Notes: generated by a model not told the origin, from the letters alone. DNA of 14,653 nt from Bacteroidales bacterium UBA2295 (GCA_002345825.1 DDWD01000159.1:6436-21088); one strand, 5' to 3'. Numbered from the stretch's first letter, positions 1 to 8,577 are shown. Translations and numbers: made by a program.

Positions 1-1172
1 AGCCCTTTGCCGACAGCCTAACCCAACCCATTAAATATTGGGGTAGCAGCATTCCGTTTCACCAAAATATTGGCGATACTATTGTACATGTTTATGCTAA
101 AACCCTGGACGATGCAAAAGCTAATTTGCAGAGTATTAAATCGCAAACCAACGCAAAAACTTTTGCCATAAGCTTACCTAAAAAAATGAATAATCGCATC
201 ATTAATCGAGAATTATGGGCTAACCGTTTAAGATACCCAAACAGCATGATTCGCTCAGGTGAGCCCAACTGGTTGTATCATCAACTTTCCAACACCAACG
301 ATACGCTCAGGGTTTTTATGTTTAGCGATAAAACGCTAAATAGTCTTTACGGCCAATCGATTAAGGATTTGAACAAGGAAGTGAACAAGGTAGCTGGCAA
401 GGGTAACTCAAATGCATTACCCACAGCCTACTTAACCTACAAAACTAATTTCTACGTAAAAACCGATACGCTTTACGATAAAAATGTAATTGGTTACATT
501 GAGGGTACCGACCTTAAGGATGAGGTGCTGATTGTGGGAGGACATTTTGACCACGTTGGGCGTATGCCCGATGGAGTTTGCATTGGTGCCGACGATAACG
601 CCTCGGGAACAGCGGGAGTAATGGAATTAGCTCGTATGTGTGCACAAGCCCAGGCCAATGGGTTTGAGTTTAGGCGGTCGGTAATGTTTGTTGCATTTGC
701 AGCGGAGGAATCGGGGCTAAACGGCTCTATGTACTATGTTAATAACCCTATTTTTCCGCTCGAGAAAACGGTTATGATTATCAACATGGATATGATTGGG
801 AGGTCGGATAATAAACCTAACAAGAATGGATACGTAAGCACCTGGACCATTGGGCGTGGTGCTATTAAGCGCCCAGCCAAAAGGCTAATTCGCAAAATCG
901 ATAGGCAAATGGATAACACAACCTTTTACCTAAAGCAAGATTTCCCCGAGAATGTGATGTGGTTTATGGGATCCGACCATTTTCCTTTTTACAGAAAGGG
1001 CATCCCTGCGCTAATTGTTACCACAGGTTCACATGACGACTATCATAAGCCAACCGATACCCCCGATAAGATAAATTACGAAAATATGGCCAACGTGCTA
1101 AAGGCAATGTTTGCCCTAATAACCGATGTGGCTTCGGAGCCCGATAAATATCCTACAAAAGTTGAAAAGTAA
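1..1172 (+). CDS. M28 family zinc metallopeptidase, 5' end outside the window
   Basis: This is the C-terminal 389 residues of a secreted or periplasmic M28 aminopeptidase. The frame is open from base 3 with no convincing start, so the signal peptide and N-terminus lie upstream of the window. The M28 catalytic residues are all visible. GGHFDHVG gives the first zinc-ligand His (codon 543-545) and the catalytic Asp. GADDNASG gives the bridging Asp (codon 591-593). AAEESG holds the general-base Glu and the next ligand, NMDMIGR holds another Asp ligand, and HDDYHKPTDTPDKI holds the last His. The region before the zinc domain, including LNSLYGQSIKDLN, fits the PA-type insert common in these enzymes. 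Known members remove N-terminal amino acids from peptides; the substrate here is unknown. The TAA stop lies 5 nt from the stop of the convergent permease gene. Confidence 0.9.
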   Translation, partial: PFADSLTQPIKYWGSSIPFHQNIGDTIVHVYAKTLDDAKANLQSIKSQTNAKTFAISLPKKMNNRIINRELWANRLRYPNSMIRSGEPNWLYHQLSNTNDTLRVFMFSDKTLNSLYGQSIKDLNKEVNKVAGKGNSNALPTAYLTYKTNFYVKTDTLYDKNVIGYIEGTDLKDEVLIVGGHFDHVGRMPDGVCIGADDNASGTAGVMELARMCAQAQANGFEFRRSVMFVAFAAEESGLNGSMYYVNNPIFPLEKTVMIINMDMIGRSDNKPNKNGYVSTWTIGRGAIKRPAKRLIRKIDRQMDNTTFYLKQDFPENVMWFMGSDHFPFYRKGIPALIVTTGSHDDYHKPTDTPDKINYENMANVLKAMFALITDVASEPDKYPTKVEK

Positions 1173-1177
1173 AAGGA

Positions 1178-2389
1178 CTAAATTTCTTTAGTATCCAGCG
1201 CATCACGCAAGCCGTTGCCAATTAGGGTAAAGGCTAGCACCAGCAGCATTATGGCCACACCGGGCAGAATGGCAAGGTAGGCTTTGTCCATTATCAGATA
1301 TCCATAGTGATCCTTTATCATTGTGCCCCACGATGGAATTGGGGGCTGAACGCCAATCCCCAAAAAGCTCAAACCTGCTTCTAACAATATGGCAGTGGCA
1401 AAGTTCCCTGCCGATATTATGGCCACAGGCCCCATTACGTTGGGTAGTATATGCCTAAACACAATCCTACGGGTGCCGAAACCTAGCACCTTTGCAGCTT
1501 CTACAAACTCTTTCTCCCTAAGGCTCATAACCTGCCCGCGAACCACACGGGCCACCTCAACCCACATAGTAAGACCCACGGCCACAAAAATTTGCCAAAA
1601 ACCCTTACCTAACACCATGGTTAATGCAATAACCATTAGCAGCGTGGGTATTGACCATACCACGTTTATTAGCCACATCACAAAATCGTCGTATCGGCCA
1701 CGGATATATCCAGCTGTTGCGCCCAGCGTAATGCCAATAAGTAGCGATATGGCCACCGCAATAAACCCCACAGCTAGCGATATTCGTGAGCCAATAAGCA
1801 GTCGGCTTAGCATATCACGGCCAAACCTATCGGTACCCAACCAAAAGCGTCGAGTTTTAACGTGGTTCTTTTCAATTTCTGATTCAATATCGGCTTTGGT
1901 AAATTCAGTTGGTCCTTCATTGCCCCAAATGGTTATGCTGTTATCTTTTATTTTGATGTTTTCACTGCTATGGTTAGGGAATAGCACCTCTGTCACTGGG
2001 TAAACGCTCTCTATGGTAATGCTATCCTCGGGCTCGGTGTATTCGGTTACGACAATTTTCCAGTCCTCAATTCTGTAATCGAGCATAGGAATCTCACGGA
2101 ATTGGCTTTGTGCACCACCAACAAGTTTTCCTATAAATCCTTTTTTTTCAATACCAGCACTTCTGGGGATTAGGAAGAATTTTGTTTTGAAACCCGGCTT
2201 ATGAGTAGCTATTTCCAAATGCTGATTATTAGCCCACGGGGTTGAGTCGGGAGCAATTAAGTAACCCAGCACAGCCAAAACGGCAACCAGCCCCACAAAC
2301 ACCGATGAAACTAGCGAGAGCCTATTCCGAAAAAACTTCCGAAATGCCACTTGCCACGGCGACCCCTCCCTGTTGTTGCTGTTCTTCAT
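1178..2389 (-). CDS. ABC transporter permease, OppC/DppC type (oligopeptide/dipeptide importer family)
   Basis: A 403-residue inner-membrane permease of the peptide/nickel ABC importer family. One N-terminal membrane helix lies at about residues 24-46. The conserved WLGTDRFGRDMLSRL entry to the permease core is at about 183-197, followed by five hydrophobic segments. The EAA loop that contacts the ATPase is clear at about 294-317 (EFVEAAKVLG, then RHILPN). OppC proteins are usually near 300 residues. The extra length is a loop of about 135 residues between helix 1 and the core, predicted periplasmic and rich in charged residues and beta-type sequence. The gene is last of a three-gene minus-strand run, 24 nt after the glycosyltransferase. 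No binding protein, OppB-type partner or ATPase gene is in the window, so the rest of the transporter must lie elsewhere. Substrate unknown. Confidence 0.9.
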   Translation of the reverse strand: MKNSNNREGSPWQVAFRKFFRNRLSLVSSVFVGLVAVLAVLGYLIAPDSTPWANNQHLEIATHKPGFKTKFFLIPRSAGIEKKGFIGKLVGGAQSQFREIPMLDYRIEDWKIVVTEYTEPEDSITIESVYPVTEVLFPNHSSENIKIKDNSITIWGNEGPTEFTKADIESEIEKNHVKTRRFWLGTDRFGRDMLSRLLIGSRISLAVGFIAVAISLLIGITLGATAGYIRGRYDDFVMWLINVVWSIPTLLMVIALTMVLGKGFWQIFVAVGLTMWVEVARVVRGQVMSLREKEFVEAAKVLGFGTRRIVFRHILPNVMGPVAIISAGNFATAILLEAGLSFLGIGVQPPIPSWGTMIKDHYGYLIMDKAYLAILPGVAIMLLVLAFTLIGNGLRDALDTKEI

Positions 2390-2413
2390 TCAATATTAAG
2401 TGTTCGATATTCA

Positions 2414-3541
2414 TTATTCTCCATTCAACATGTCCTTCCGTTTCCACCTAGTATTAGTCAGCATTGCCATGGCAAACGCAACAACTATATATATTGGGAA
2501 AACAAGTTGCAAAGGTATAAAAACATATAGTAGCGATAACTTTTTGTATTGACTAAGGAATGGTATCAGCAGCAGCAAATCGGCTATAGATTTTACAGTG
2601 TAACCCAATCCAAGTAACTTTAAATATTCAATATCCCAAAACGAAAGCACGGCTAATACCACAAGCAAAATATTGAAAAGCAGCACCGTAAAGCCAACAG
2701 CAATGGCTGTAAAATCGGTATAGCCAGTCGATTTTGAGGCCCAGCGGGCACGTTGCGCAAGAAATTTGCCAACCGATTTTACGGGTTGGGTAAAAACCAG
2801 AGTGCCCTCACCCTGTAGGGGCGATATTCTGAAATCCTTTTTGCGCTTAGCGCTATGCAGCAGAAAAACATCGTCGCCCGAGGCGTATTTGGGGTTTAGC
2901 ATCTGCTGCTCAAAGCCAAGCATACTTTTATTGAACGATAAATTAGCCGCACTTGCCATAAACGGTAACCCAACAACGCAGGCCCCAACACTGCTTGCCG
3001 TTAAGCTTGCGTGTTCAAGCGCCTGCATCTTTTCAAAAAATGTATTAGTTGGCGATATCATCACTGGCCCAATAAGCATATGCGCTTTTTTGGTTTGATA
3101 GGCCAATGCAATGTTCCGTAGCCAGCTAGTAGGGTGAGTGCAGTCGGCATCGGTAAGTACAACGGTATCGTTTTTTGCAAGTGAGACACCCCAGGCAACT
3201 GCCTGTTTTTTCCCTTCGCTATGGATGGGTAGTTCTGCGAGTTGAATGTTAGCGTGCTGCTCTGCCCATTTTTTGGCCATTGGCCAAGTATTATCGGTTG
3301 AGTGGTCGTTAACCAGAATTACTTCATAATTCTCAGTTGGATAATCTTGTTTTAATATCGATACAAGGAGGTTCTCAATATTTGCTTCCTCGTTACGAAC
3401 CGCCACAACAATAGATAATGGGATGGTTTGGTTTTTAGAAGAATTGGGGTCACGATAAAAAAGTAACCCTATTGCAAATAGAGCAAATACAACAAAGTAA
3501 ATTGTTGCCAGAATTATTAGTGCGTAAATGGCAACTTGCAT
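2414..3541 (-). CDS. Membrane-anchored family 2 glycosyltransferase
   Basis: A 375-residue GT-A fold glycosyltransferase anchored in the inner membrane. Residues 4-28 form an N-terminal helix. The catalytic domain begins at PLSIVVAVRNEE (about 41-52) and continues through VNDHSTDNT (77-85). It has the nucleotide-sugar and metal-binding TDAD (130-133), the acceptor-side SGDDVF (221-226) and QRARW (263-267), the QxxRW motif typical of processive or cellulose-synthase-like GT2 enzymes. Three or four hydrophobic segments follow, from about 278 to 365. Such enzymes make membrane-bound glycolipids or extrude polysaccharide; the product here cannot be told. The ATG lies 3 nt after the stop of the upstream aminotransferase, so the two are almost certainly co-transcribed and probably translationally coupled. 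Confidence 0.88.
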   Translation of the reverse strand: MQVAIYALIILATIYFVVFALFAIGLLFYRDPNSSKNQTIPLSIVVAVRNEEANIENLLVSILKQDYPTENYEVILVNDHSTDNTWPMAKKWAEQHANIQLAELPIHSEGKKQAVAWGVSLAKNDTVVLTDADCTHPTSWLRNIALAYQTKKAHMLIGPVMISPTNTFFEKMQALEHASLTASSVGACVVGLPFMASAANLSFNKSMLGFEQQMLNPKYASGDDVFLLHSAKRKKDFRISPLQGEGTLVFTQPVKSVGKFLAQRARWASKSTGYTDFTAIAVGFTVLLFNILLVVLAVLSFWDIEYLKLLGLGYTVKSIADLLLLIPFLSQYKKLSLLYVFIPLQLVFPIYIVVAFAMAMLTNTRWKRKDMLNGE

Positions 3542-3544
3542 AAG

Positions 3545-4687
3545 CTAATTTGCTAAAATGAATTGCTCTATCAAATTGGCTGCTTTCTCAATCTCCTCGG
3601 CTGGTCGGGCAATGTTTATGCGTAGCCAGCTAGCGTAGTTCTTGCTAAAATGCTCGCCGGGTATAGTTGCCACACCCACTTGGCTGTATAGCTCGTTGGC
3701 AAAATCGAATCCATCGTTTATGCCCTTGGGTAGTTTGGCCCAAATAAAGCATCCGCCATTGGTTGGTGGAATGGTAAAGCCCAATCTTGTCAGTTTGGGT
3801 GCTAGAAAATCGAAGTTGGCTTTAACATTGTTCCTAAAAATCTCAACAAACTCACTTCCAAATCCATAGTCCTCGAGATAGGTTGCAAGGGCTTCCTGTA
3901 GAATTGATGGTGCGCAAAGGCCTATATAATCGTGAATTGAGCGTATTGCCTTGCGATGCTGCTCATGCGCATAAAGGTATCCAATTCGCCAGCCAGTTAT
4001 GCAAAGCATTTTTGAGAAGCTGTTCACATAGAAAACGTTAGGCGAGTTATGATGTAGCGGAAGGTAAGGCTCGTTATCAAAATATAAATCTTTATAAACT
4101 GCATCAAAAATAAGGTAGAAATTAAGCTCCTCTGCAAGTCTTACAAGATGGTTAACCTCGTCCTTACTCCAGGTTTTGCCAAATGGGTTACCCGGCGACG
4201 AGAGGAATATAATTTTTATGTTATTCTCAGATATTGATTTTTTTAACTCATCAAAATCGATTGAGTATTCCTCGTTTAGCGGATAGCTAACAAATGGCTG
4301 ACCGAATATCTGGGGTAGCTGGCTGTAGCTCTCGTATGCAGGGTCGAAGCTGAGGACGCCAAAATCTCTACCTAACCTTTTGGTAAGGCAGGTGTATATA
4401 AGAGATATGGCCTCGGTGGCTCCCTGTACAACCAAAAAGTTTTCAATATCAACCTTATAGCTTTTTGAGTAGTGGCTGTGGATTAGGTTTAGCAGCCTAA
4501 AGTTACCCAACCCCGGGGCGTACTGATGGACATTGCTGTGCACCATTTCTTCGAGTGCTTTGCGAAGCTCGACCGGTGGTTGAAAACCTGGGATGCCCTG
4601 CGCTAAGTTTAAACCTCCGTTTCGTTTTACTAAATTGCTAAAGTAGCTTATGTACGATCCTTGCGGCTTGGTTTTGTGTTTATTCAT
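3545..4687 (-). CDS. PLP-dependent class I/II aminotransferase
   Basis: A 380-residue cytoplasmic fold-type I aminotransferase of normal length. Visible family features are QGIPGF near the N-terminus (30-35), the glycine turn YAPGLGNFRLL (56-66), QGATEAI (88-94), SSPGNPFG with the cofactor-binding Asn167, FDAVY with Asp195 and Tyr198, the Schiff-base lysine Lys226 in SFSKMLCITGWRIG, and the carboxylate-binding Arg356 in LRINIARP. The GWRIG pattern and overall layout resemble the methionine/kynurenine and aspartate-like aminotransferases, but the amino donor cannot be assigned from sequence alone. It is first gene of the minus-strand run aminotransferase-glycosyltransferase-permease. A Bacteroidota-type -7 element lies just upstream. 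Confidence 0.9.
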   Translation of the reverse strand: MNKHKTKPQGSYISYFSNLVKRNGGLNLAQGIPGFQPPVELRKALEEMVHSNVHQYAPGLGNFRLLNLIHSHYSKSYKVDIENFLVVQGATEAISLIYTCLTKRLGRDFGVLSFDPAYESYSQLPQIFGQPFVSYPLNEEYSIDFDELKKSISENNIKIIFLSSPGNPFGKTWSKDEVNHLVRLAEELNFYLIFDAVYKDLYFDNEPYLPLHHNSPNVFYVNSFSKMLCITGWRIGYLYAHEQHRKAIRSIHDYIGLCAPSILQEALATYLEDYGFGSEFVEIFRNNVKANFDFLAPKLTRLGFTIPPTNGGCFIWAKLPKGINDGFDFANELYSQVGVATIPGEHFSKNYASWLRINIARPAEEIEKAANLIEQFILAN

Positions 4688-4709
4688 TTCTCAAAAAAAA
4701 TTTAATATC

Positions 4710-4717
4710 CAAAGGTA
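4710..4717 (-). promoter_or_regulatory. Putative -7 promoter element for the aminotransferase operon
   Basis: On the minus strand this reads TACCTTTG, an exact match to the Bacteroidota sigma-70 -7 consensus TAnnTTTG. It lies 22 nt before the aminotransferase ATG and implies a very short leader. No TTG is seen at the expected -33 position, so the call rests on one element. Confidence 0.5.
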
Positions 4718-4761
4718 ACTACTTAACCACTGATTTTATAGCTTCTCGTTGTAAATATGGA

Positions 4762-4769
4762 TATCTTTG
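4762..4769 (+). promoter_or_regulatory. Putative -7 promoter element for the beta-barrel gene
   Basis: TATCTTTG matches the Bacteroidota TAnnTTTG element and lies 29 nt upstream of the ATG at 4799. No TTG occurs at the proper -33 spacing. It is 44 nt from the opposing element at 4710-4717, so the two divergent promoters would share one short control region. Confidence 0.5.
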
Positions 4770-4798
4770 TATAAATGCAATTTTAAAAATTAACCTAG

Positions 4799-5554
4799 AT
4801 GTGCAAGAGAATTAAGAAGTATTTGGCTGCAATTCTATTGATAATTCTGGTATGGACTAGCAATGTTCACGCTCAGATAAACTTCGATGTTGAGGCCGGT
4901 ATTGTTTCAACTGGTTACAACGATGTTAGGATTCCGGGCGATACAGGTACGTTCTTTTCGCTTTCCGATGAGCTAAGCTCAAGCCCCAAATTCTTTTCAA
5001 GGATAAAGGTTGGCTATCGTATTGGTGAGCGCCACGAGATGCTGGCCCTTTTTGCTCCGCTTGAGTTCTCGTACAGGGGTACTGTGGATAGGGATATAAC
5101 TTTTCAGGATGAGGTTTTTTTGGCTGGAACAGATATTGATGCAACATACAAGTTCAACTCCTACAGACTTACGTATCGTTACCATTGGGTTCAAAATCCA
5201 AAGTTCCAATTTTCCGCTGGAGTTACTATAAAGGTGCGCGATGCCAATATTGGTCTAAGGGGTTTGCCTGAGCAGGAGGCTGTGAAAACCGATTTGGGAG
5301 TAGTCCCGCTTATCAATTTTCACCTGCACTGGAAGCCCACCAATCGCTTCGGTTTGCTACTCGATGGCGATGCGCTGGCTGCGCCACAAGGCCGTGCTGA
5401 GGATGTGCTTCTTGCTGCAACCTTTAAGCTAACCAATAACTTTACTGCTAAGGCAGGCTATAGGTTGCTCGAGGGTGGTGCCGATAACGCTACGGTGTAC
5501 ACATACTCTATGTTTCACTACGGTGTTATTGGGGTAATAATTAACCTTGATTAG
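4799..5554 (+). CDS. Predicted outer-membrane beta-barrel protein, unknown function
   Basis: A 251-residue exported protein. The first 25 residues form a typical signal peptide (basic start, hydrophobic core, cleavage after SNVHA). The mature part is built of alternating short strands rich in aromatic and glycine residues (for example FFSRIKVGYRIGER, YRLTYRYHWV, FQFSAGVTIKV, FTAKAGYRLLEGG), separated by turns and polar loops, and ends in a strand with terminal IINLD. This fits a small barrel of about 8-10 strands, comparable in size to OmpW-like proteins, but I recognise no named family. It stands alone: divergent from the aminotransferase operon and convergent with PPK2, with only 23 nt between the two stop codons and no hairpin terminator there. 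Confidence 0.75.
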   Translation: MCKRIKKYLAAILLIILVWTSNVHAQINFDVEAGIVSTGYNDVRIPGDTGTFFSLSDELSSSPKFFSRIKVGYRIGERHEMLALFAPLEFSYRGTVDRDITFQDEVFLAGTDIDATYKFNSYRLTYRYHWVQNPKFQFSAGVTIKVRDANIGLRGLPEQEAVKTDLGVVPLINFHLHWKPTNRFGLLLDGDALAAPQGRAEDVLLAATFKLTNNFTAKAGYRLLEGGADNATVYTYSMFHYGVIGVIINLD

Positions 5555-5577
5555 CCCAATGTAAACAGGCACCTCTA

Positions 5578-6450
5578 TCAAAAAACGTCGGGCACAAAGT
5601 TCTGGTCGGTAATGGGCGGACGGATATACGAGAAATCATCCTTACGCTCGGGCATTTCAATTGGGCCAGGGGCCAAATTCTTATATGGTATTAGGCTTAA
5701 AAGATGGTGAATACAGTTTAAGCGTGCACGTTTCTTGTTGTCGGCATGCACCACGTACCAAGGCGCCTGCTTAATATCGGTGTGGGCAAACATTTTATCC
5801 TTAGCCATAGAGTACTGCACCCACTTGCTGCGCGATTCAATATCCATTGGGCTTAGCTTCCATCGTTTCACGGGATCCTCATTGCGAGCCTTAAAGCGTT
5901 TCTCCTGCTCGGCATCGCTAACCGAGAACCAGTACTTTATTAGGATGATATTGGAGCGAACCAGCATCCGCTCAAACTCTGGGCAGGAGCGTAGAAATTC
6001 AATGTATTCATCGTCGGTGCAAAAGCCCATTACGCGCTCCACGCCGGCACGGTTGTACCAGCTACGATCGAAAAGCACCATCTCTCCACCTGCGGGCAGG
6101 TGAGGGACGTACCGTTGAAAGTACCACTGGGTTTTCTCGCGCTCGGTGGGTACACCAAGGGCAACTACGCGACAAAAGCGTGGGTTTAGGCGCTCGGTTA
6201 TGGTTTTAATCACGCCCCCTTTCCCTGCCGCATCGCGACCCTCAAAAATCACCACAACTTTTAGCTTGTTCTCCTTTACCCACTCCTGAAGTTTGATTAG
6301 CTCAATCTGCAGCTTGTACAGCTCTTTCTCGTAAACCTTCTTCTTAATTTTTTTCTTGTCCTCTACAGCCTCGTAGTTTATAGGCTCTGCTGGAGTATCT
6401 TTAGATTTCCCCTTTTCTTCCTTTGTCGATTTTTCATCCTTGGTTGCCAT
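5578..6450 (-). CDS. ppk2: Polyphosphate kinase 2 family protein
   Basis: A 290-residue cytoplasmic PPK2. These enzymes move phosphate between polyphosphate and nucleotides, mostly making NTP or NDP from polyphosphate. The Walker A segment GRDAAGKGG is at residues 71-79 and the Walker B segment DRSWYNRAGVE at 128-138. The lid region around KRFKARNEDP and KRWKLSPMD (184-203) is complete. The size fits the one-domain PPK2 type. The first 40 or so residues are a charged, lysine- and glutamate-rich extension of low complexity that precedes the conserved YEKELYKLQIELIKLQEWV helix. Which nucleotide is preferred (GDP, ADP or AMP) cannot be judged here. It appears to be a single-gene unit; I found no clear TAnnTTTG element upstream. 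Confidence 0.94.
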   Translation of the reverse strand: MATKDEKSTKEEKGKSKDTPAEPINYEAVEDKKKIKKKVYEKELYKLQIELIKLQEWVKENKLKVVVIFEGRDAAGKGGVIKTITERLNPRFCRVVALGVPTEREKTQWYFQRYVPHLPAGGEMVLFDRSWYNRAGVERVMGFCTDDEYIEFLRSCPEFERMLVRSNIILIKYWFSVSDAEQEKRFKARNEDPVKRWKLSPMDIESRSKWVQYSMAKDKMFAHTDIKQAPWYVVHADNKKRARLNCIHHLLSLIPYKNLAPGPIEMPERKDDFSYIRPPITDQNFVPDVF

Positions 6451-6536
6451 AGCCTAATGGTTTAGGTTTTTATTCTAAGAGATTCGAAATGAAAGTTACA
6501 ATAATTTTGCAAATCGGCAATTGCTAATTAGGATAC

Positions 6537-6576
6537 AAAAAACTTGGGATTAGATGATTCACCAAATCCCAAGTTT
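6537..6576 (-). terminator. Rho-independent terminator of the VWA gene
   Basis: A perfect 12-bp stem (6540-6551 with 6565-6576, arms AAACTTGGGATT and AATCCCAAGTTT) encloses a 13-nt loop. On the minus strand it is followed by a run of six T. It lies 23 nt after the VWA stop codon, the right place and orientation to end that transcript before PPK2. Confidence 0.85.
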
Positions 6577-6598
6577 CAAAAGGCATTTATAGTAGCTT

Positions 6599-8467
6599 CT
6601 ATCTGTAAATCATCTCTGCCATCTCAATCATCTTTATAAAATCGTTCTTGTAACCAAATTCATCGCTACCTTTTGCTGCCTTTGCACGAGCCAGCGCATT
6701 GGCAAAGGAGCTGGTTCCCTTGAATTCCGATTCGCGCAGTAGCATCCCAAACTCAGCAACCGATGAGGCAAATTGTAGGTTGCTGGTCGATCTAGTTTTG
6801 CCCTCTGTTAGCCCTTGCGAAATTAGCTGGCTGGTGCTCTCCCCGGGTTTCTTGTATCGTAGCTTCACGGTAAGCAGCTCGTTGCTGCTGGTGAGGGTTT
6901 GCTGCGTGTATCTTAGCGGGTCGATACTTGTGTTGCTATCACTGCCATTTGCTGGCACAATTTCGTACAAAGCGGTAACGGTGTGCCCGCAGCCAATATC
7001 GCCAGCATCTTTTTTGTCGTCGTTAAAGTCCTCGCTGTTTAGCATCCGTTTCTCGTAACCAATTAGGCGGTACTTCTTTACCTTGGCGGGGTTAAACTCA
7101 ACCTGAATTTTCACATCGTTGGCAATGGTGTAAAGCGTGCCCCAAAGCTCGGTGCCAAACACCTTTTTGGCCTCCATAACATTATCGATATAGGAATAGT
7201 TGCCATTACCAGCCATCGATAGTTCCTTTATGCGTCCATCTTTGTAGTTGCCCATTCCAAAACCCAGAATGGTGAGGTAAACACCGCTTTCGCGTTTTTG
7301 CTCAATTAAAGATTTTAGCTCAGATGTGCTGCTAACCCCCACGTTAAAGTCGCCATCAGTTCCAATAATTACGCGGTTATTGCCTCCGTGGATATAGTTT
7401 TGCTGCGCAATTTTGTAGGCCAGCTTAATGCCCGCTCCACCTGCTGTTGAACCGCCTGCTTGTAACATTTCAATAGCACCTGCAATTTTTTCCTTCTCGA
7501 TGCCGGGTGTCGATTCGAGCACTACTCCAGCCGCACCGGCATACACCACTATGGCAACTCGGTCGGTTGGGCGTAGCTGGTTTACAAGATGTTTAAATGC
7601 TTGTTTTAGCAACGGTAGCTTATTGGCAGGATTCATTGAGCCCGATACATCTATTAGGAAGACCAGGTTGTTGGGTGGTATTTGCTCCTCGTTCACATTT
7701 TCGCCCTTTAGCCCTATGAGTACGAGCTGGTTTTGCTCGTTCCATGGGCATTTGCCAGCCTCCAGCGTAACCGAAAACGGATGCCCGTTTGTTGGCTGTG
7801 GATAGTCGTAATCAAAGTAGTTAATTAGCTCTTCAATACGAACGGCATCGCTATAGGGCTTCTGGTTCTGGGTTAAGAATCTGCGTACGTTGGCGTACGA
7901 GGCCTTATCCACATCAACAGAAAAGGTTGATAGCGGGTTGGCAAGCGCATCCCTAAAAATATTCTCGCTAATGGGCGAGTACTCCTCGGTGTTGTGGTCA
8001 ATAGGGATGTAATCGTTTTGTTGATAGGTGTAGCTGGGCGCTTGCCTGCCAATGGCCAGGGTATTATGTTCGCGCATTTTAGCAGGAGCAATTTCGGCAT
8101 CAACGCAGTAAAACACGTCCTCTTCAAGTTCTATTTCATCAACCAAAACTGTTTTTAGTAAGATGAGCTTAACGTGGGTTTCTTTCCCACTTTGAATGTG
8201 AACTGTTGCCTTGGCATCTTGGTAACCTTTGGCTAAAATTTCAACGTTGTACGTTCCGGGGTTTAGTTGCAGCTGAAAATTGCCGCTTTTTTTTGTTGAT
8301 ATTTCGGCCACTAATTTACTTTGTTGGTAAACCGTAATTTTGGCTTTGTCAATGGGTGTTTTCTCTATCGAGTCGATAACCTTGCCTGTTAGCGTTCCCG
8401 TCTCGGTGCTGGCTGTGGTAAATGAGCTCAGAATTATTATCCAAGCAATGGTTATTAGCTTTTTCAT
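6599..8467 (-). CDS. Exported VWA-domain protein, YfbK-like, with N-terminal carboxypeptidase-regulatory-like domain
   Basis: A 622-residue exported protein, start chosen at the ATG at 8467 because it gives a classic signal peptide MKKLITIAW...TTAS; an in-frame ATG at 8491 would add eight residues. Domains in order: a carboxypeptidase-regulatory-like beta sandwich at about 24-95 (TLTGKVID to GYQDAKATVHI); a connector with the YfbK-type N-terminal segment (FSVDVDKASYANVRRFL, IEELINYFDYDYP); a von Willebrand A domain with an intact metal-binding site DVSGSM at 273-278 and later a TDGDFNVG segment; and a C-terminal region ending in EFGMLLRESEFKG, typical of this family. The metal site suggests binding of a protein ligand in the periplasm. 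No lipobox cysteine is seen. It is divergent from an ECF sigma/anti-sigma pair and ends in its own terminator. Biochemical role unknown. Confidence 0.88.
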   Translation of the reverse strand: MKKLITIAWIIILSSFTTASTETGTLTGKVIDSIEKTPIDKAKITVYQQSKLVAEISTKKSGNFQLQLNPGTYNVEILAKGYQDAKATVHIQSGKETHVKLILLKTVLVDEIELEEDVFYCVDAEIAPAKMREHNTLAIGRQAPSYTYQQNDYIPIDHNTEEYSPISENIFRDALANPLSTFSVDVDKASYANVRRFLTQNQKPYSDAVRIEELINYFDYDYPQPTNGHPFSVTLEAGKCPWNEQNQLVLIGLKGENVNEEQIPPNNLVFLIDVSGSMNPANKLPLLKQAFKHLVNQLRPTDRVAIVVYAGAAGVVLESTPGIEKEKIAGAIEMLQAGGSTAGGAGIKLAYKIAQQNYIHGGNNRVIIGTDGDFNVGVSSTSELKSLIEQKRESGVYLTILGFGMGNYKDGRIKELSMAGNGNYSYIDNVMEAKKVFGTELWGTLYTIANDVKIQVEFNPAKVKKYRLIGYEKRMLNSEDFNDDKKDAGDIGCGHTVTALYEIVPANGSDSNTSIDPLRYTQQTLTSSNELLTVKLRYKKPGESTSQLISQGLTEGKTRSTSNLQFASSVAEFGMLLRESEFKGTSSFANALARAKAAKGSDEFGYKNDFIKMIEMAEMIYR

Positions 8468-8528
8468 GGCGTATAGTTTTTGGTTTAACATTCTTGTTTA
8501 ACTATGCAGATACAGGCTTATCAAGTTT

Positions 8529-8577
8529 TCCATAAATGGAGTGGAATTATTTTTTACTTTTGGGTGATCTAATTCCA
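8529..8577. promoter_or_regulatory. Inverted repeats in the divergent VWA/sigma control region, candidate operator
   Basis: TGGAATTA at 8542-8549 and its exact reverse complement TAATTCCA at 8570-8577 are separated by 20 nt that contain the predicted -7 element of the sigma gene. Just upstream, TCCAT-AA-ATGGA (8529-8540) forms a second short palindrome sharing the TCCAT/ATGGA core. The centre of the two long arms sits over the -7 box and likely start site, where a bound dimer would block transcription. Operator function is inference; such repeats can arise by chance in A+T-rich DNA. Confidence 0.45.
8555..8562 (+). promoter_or_regulatory. Putative -7 promoter element of the sigma/anti-sigma operon
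   Basis: TACTTTTG matches TAnnTTTG and ends 23 nt before the ATG at 8586. There is no TTG at the -33 spacing, so the promoter may be weak, regulated, or read by another sigma factor. Confidence 0.45.

Noticed and set aside
1389..2003. A 204-codon plus-strand open frame opposite the permease
   Set aside because: It lies wholly inside the permease gene, has no recognisable motif and a composition expected of an antisense frame.
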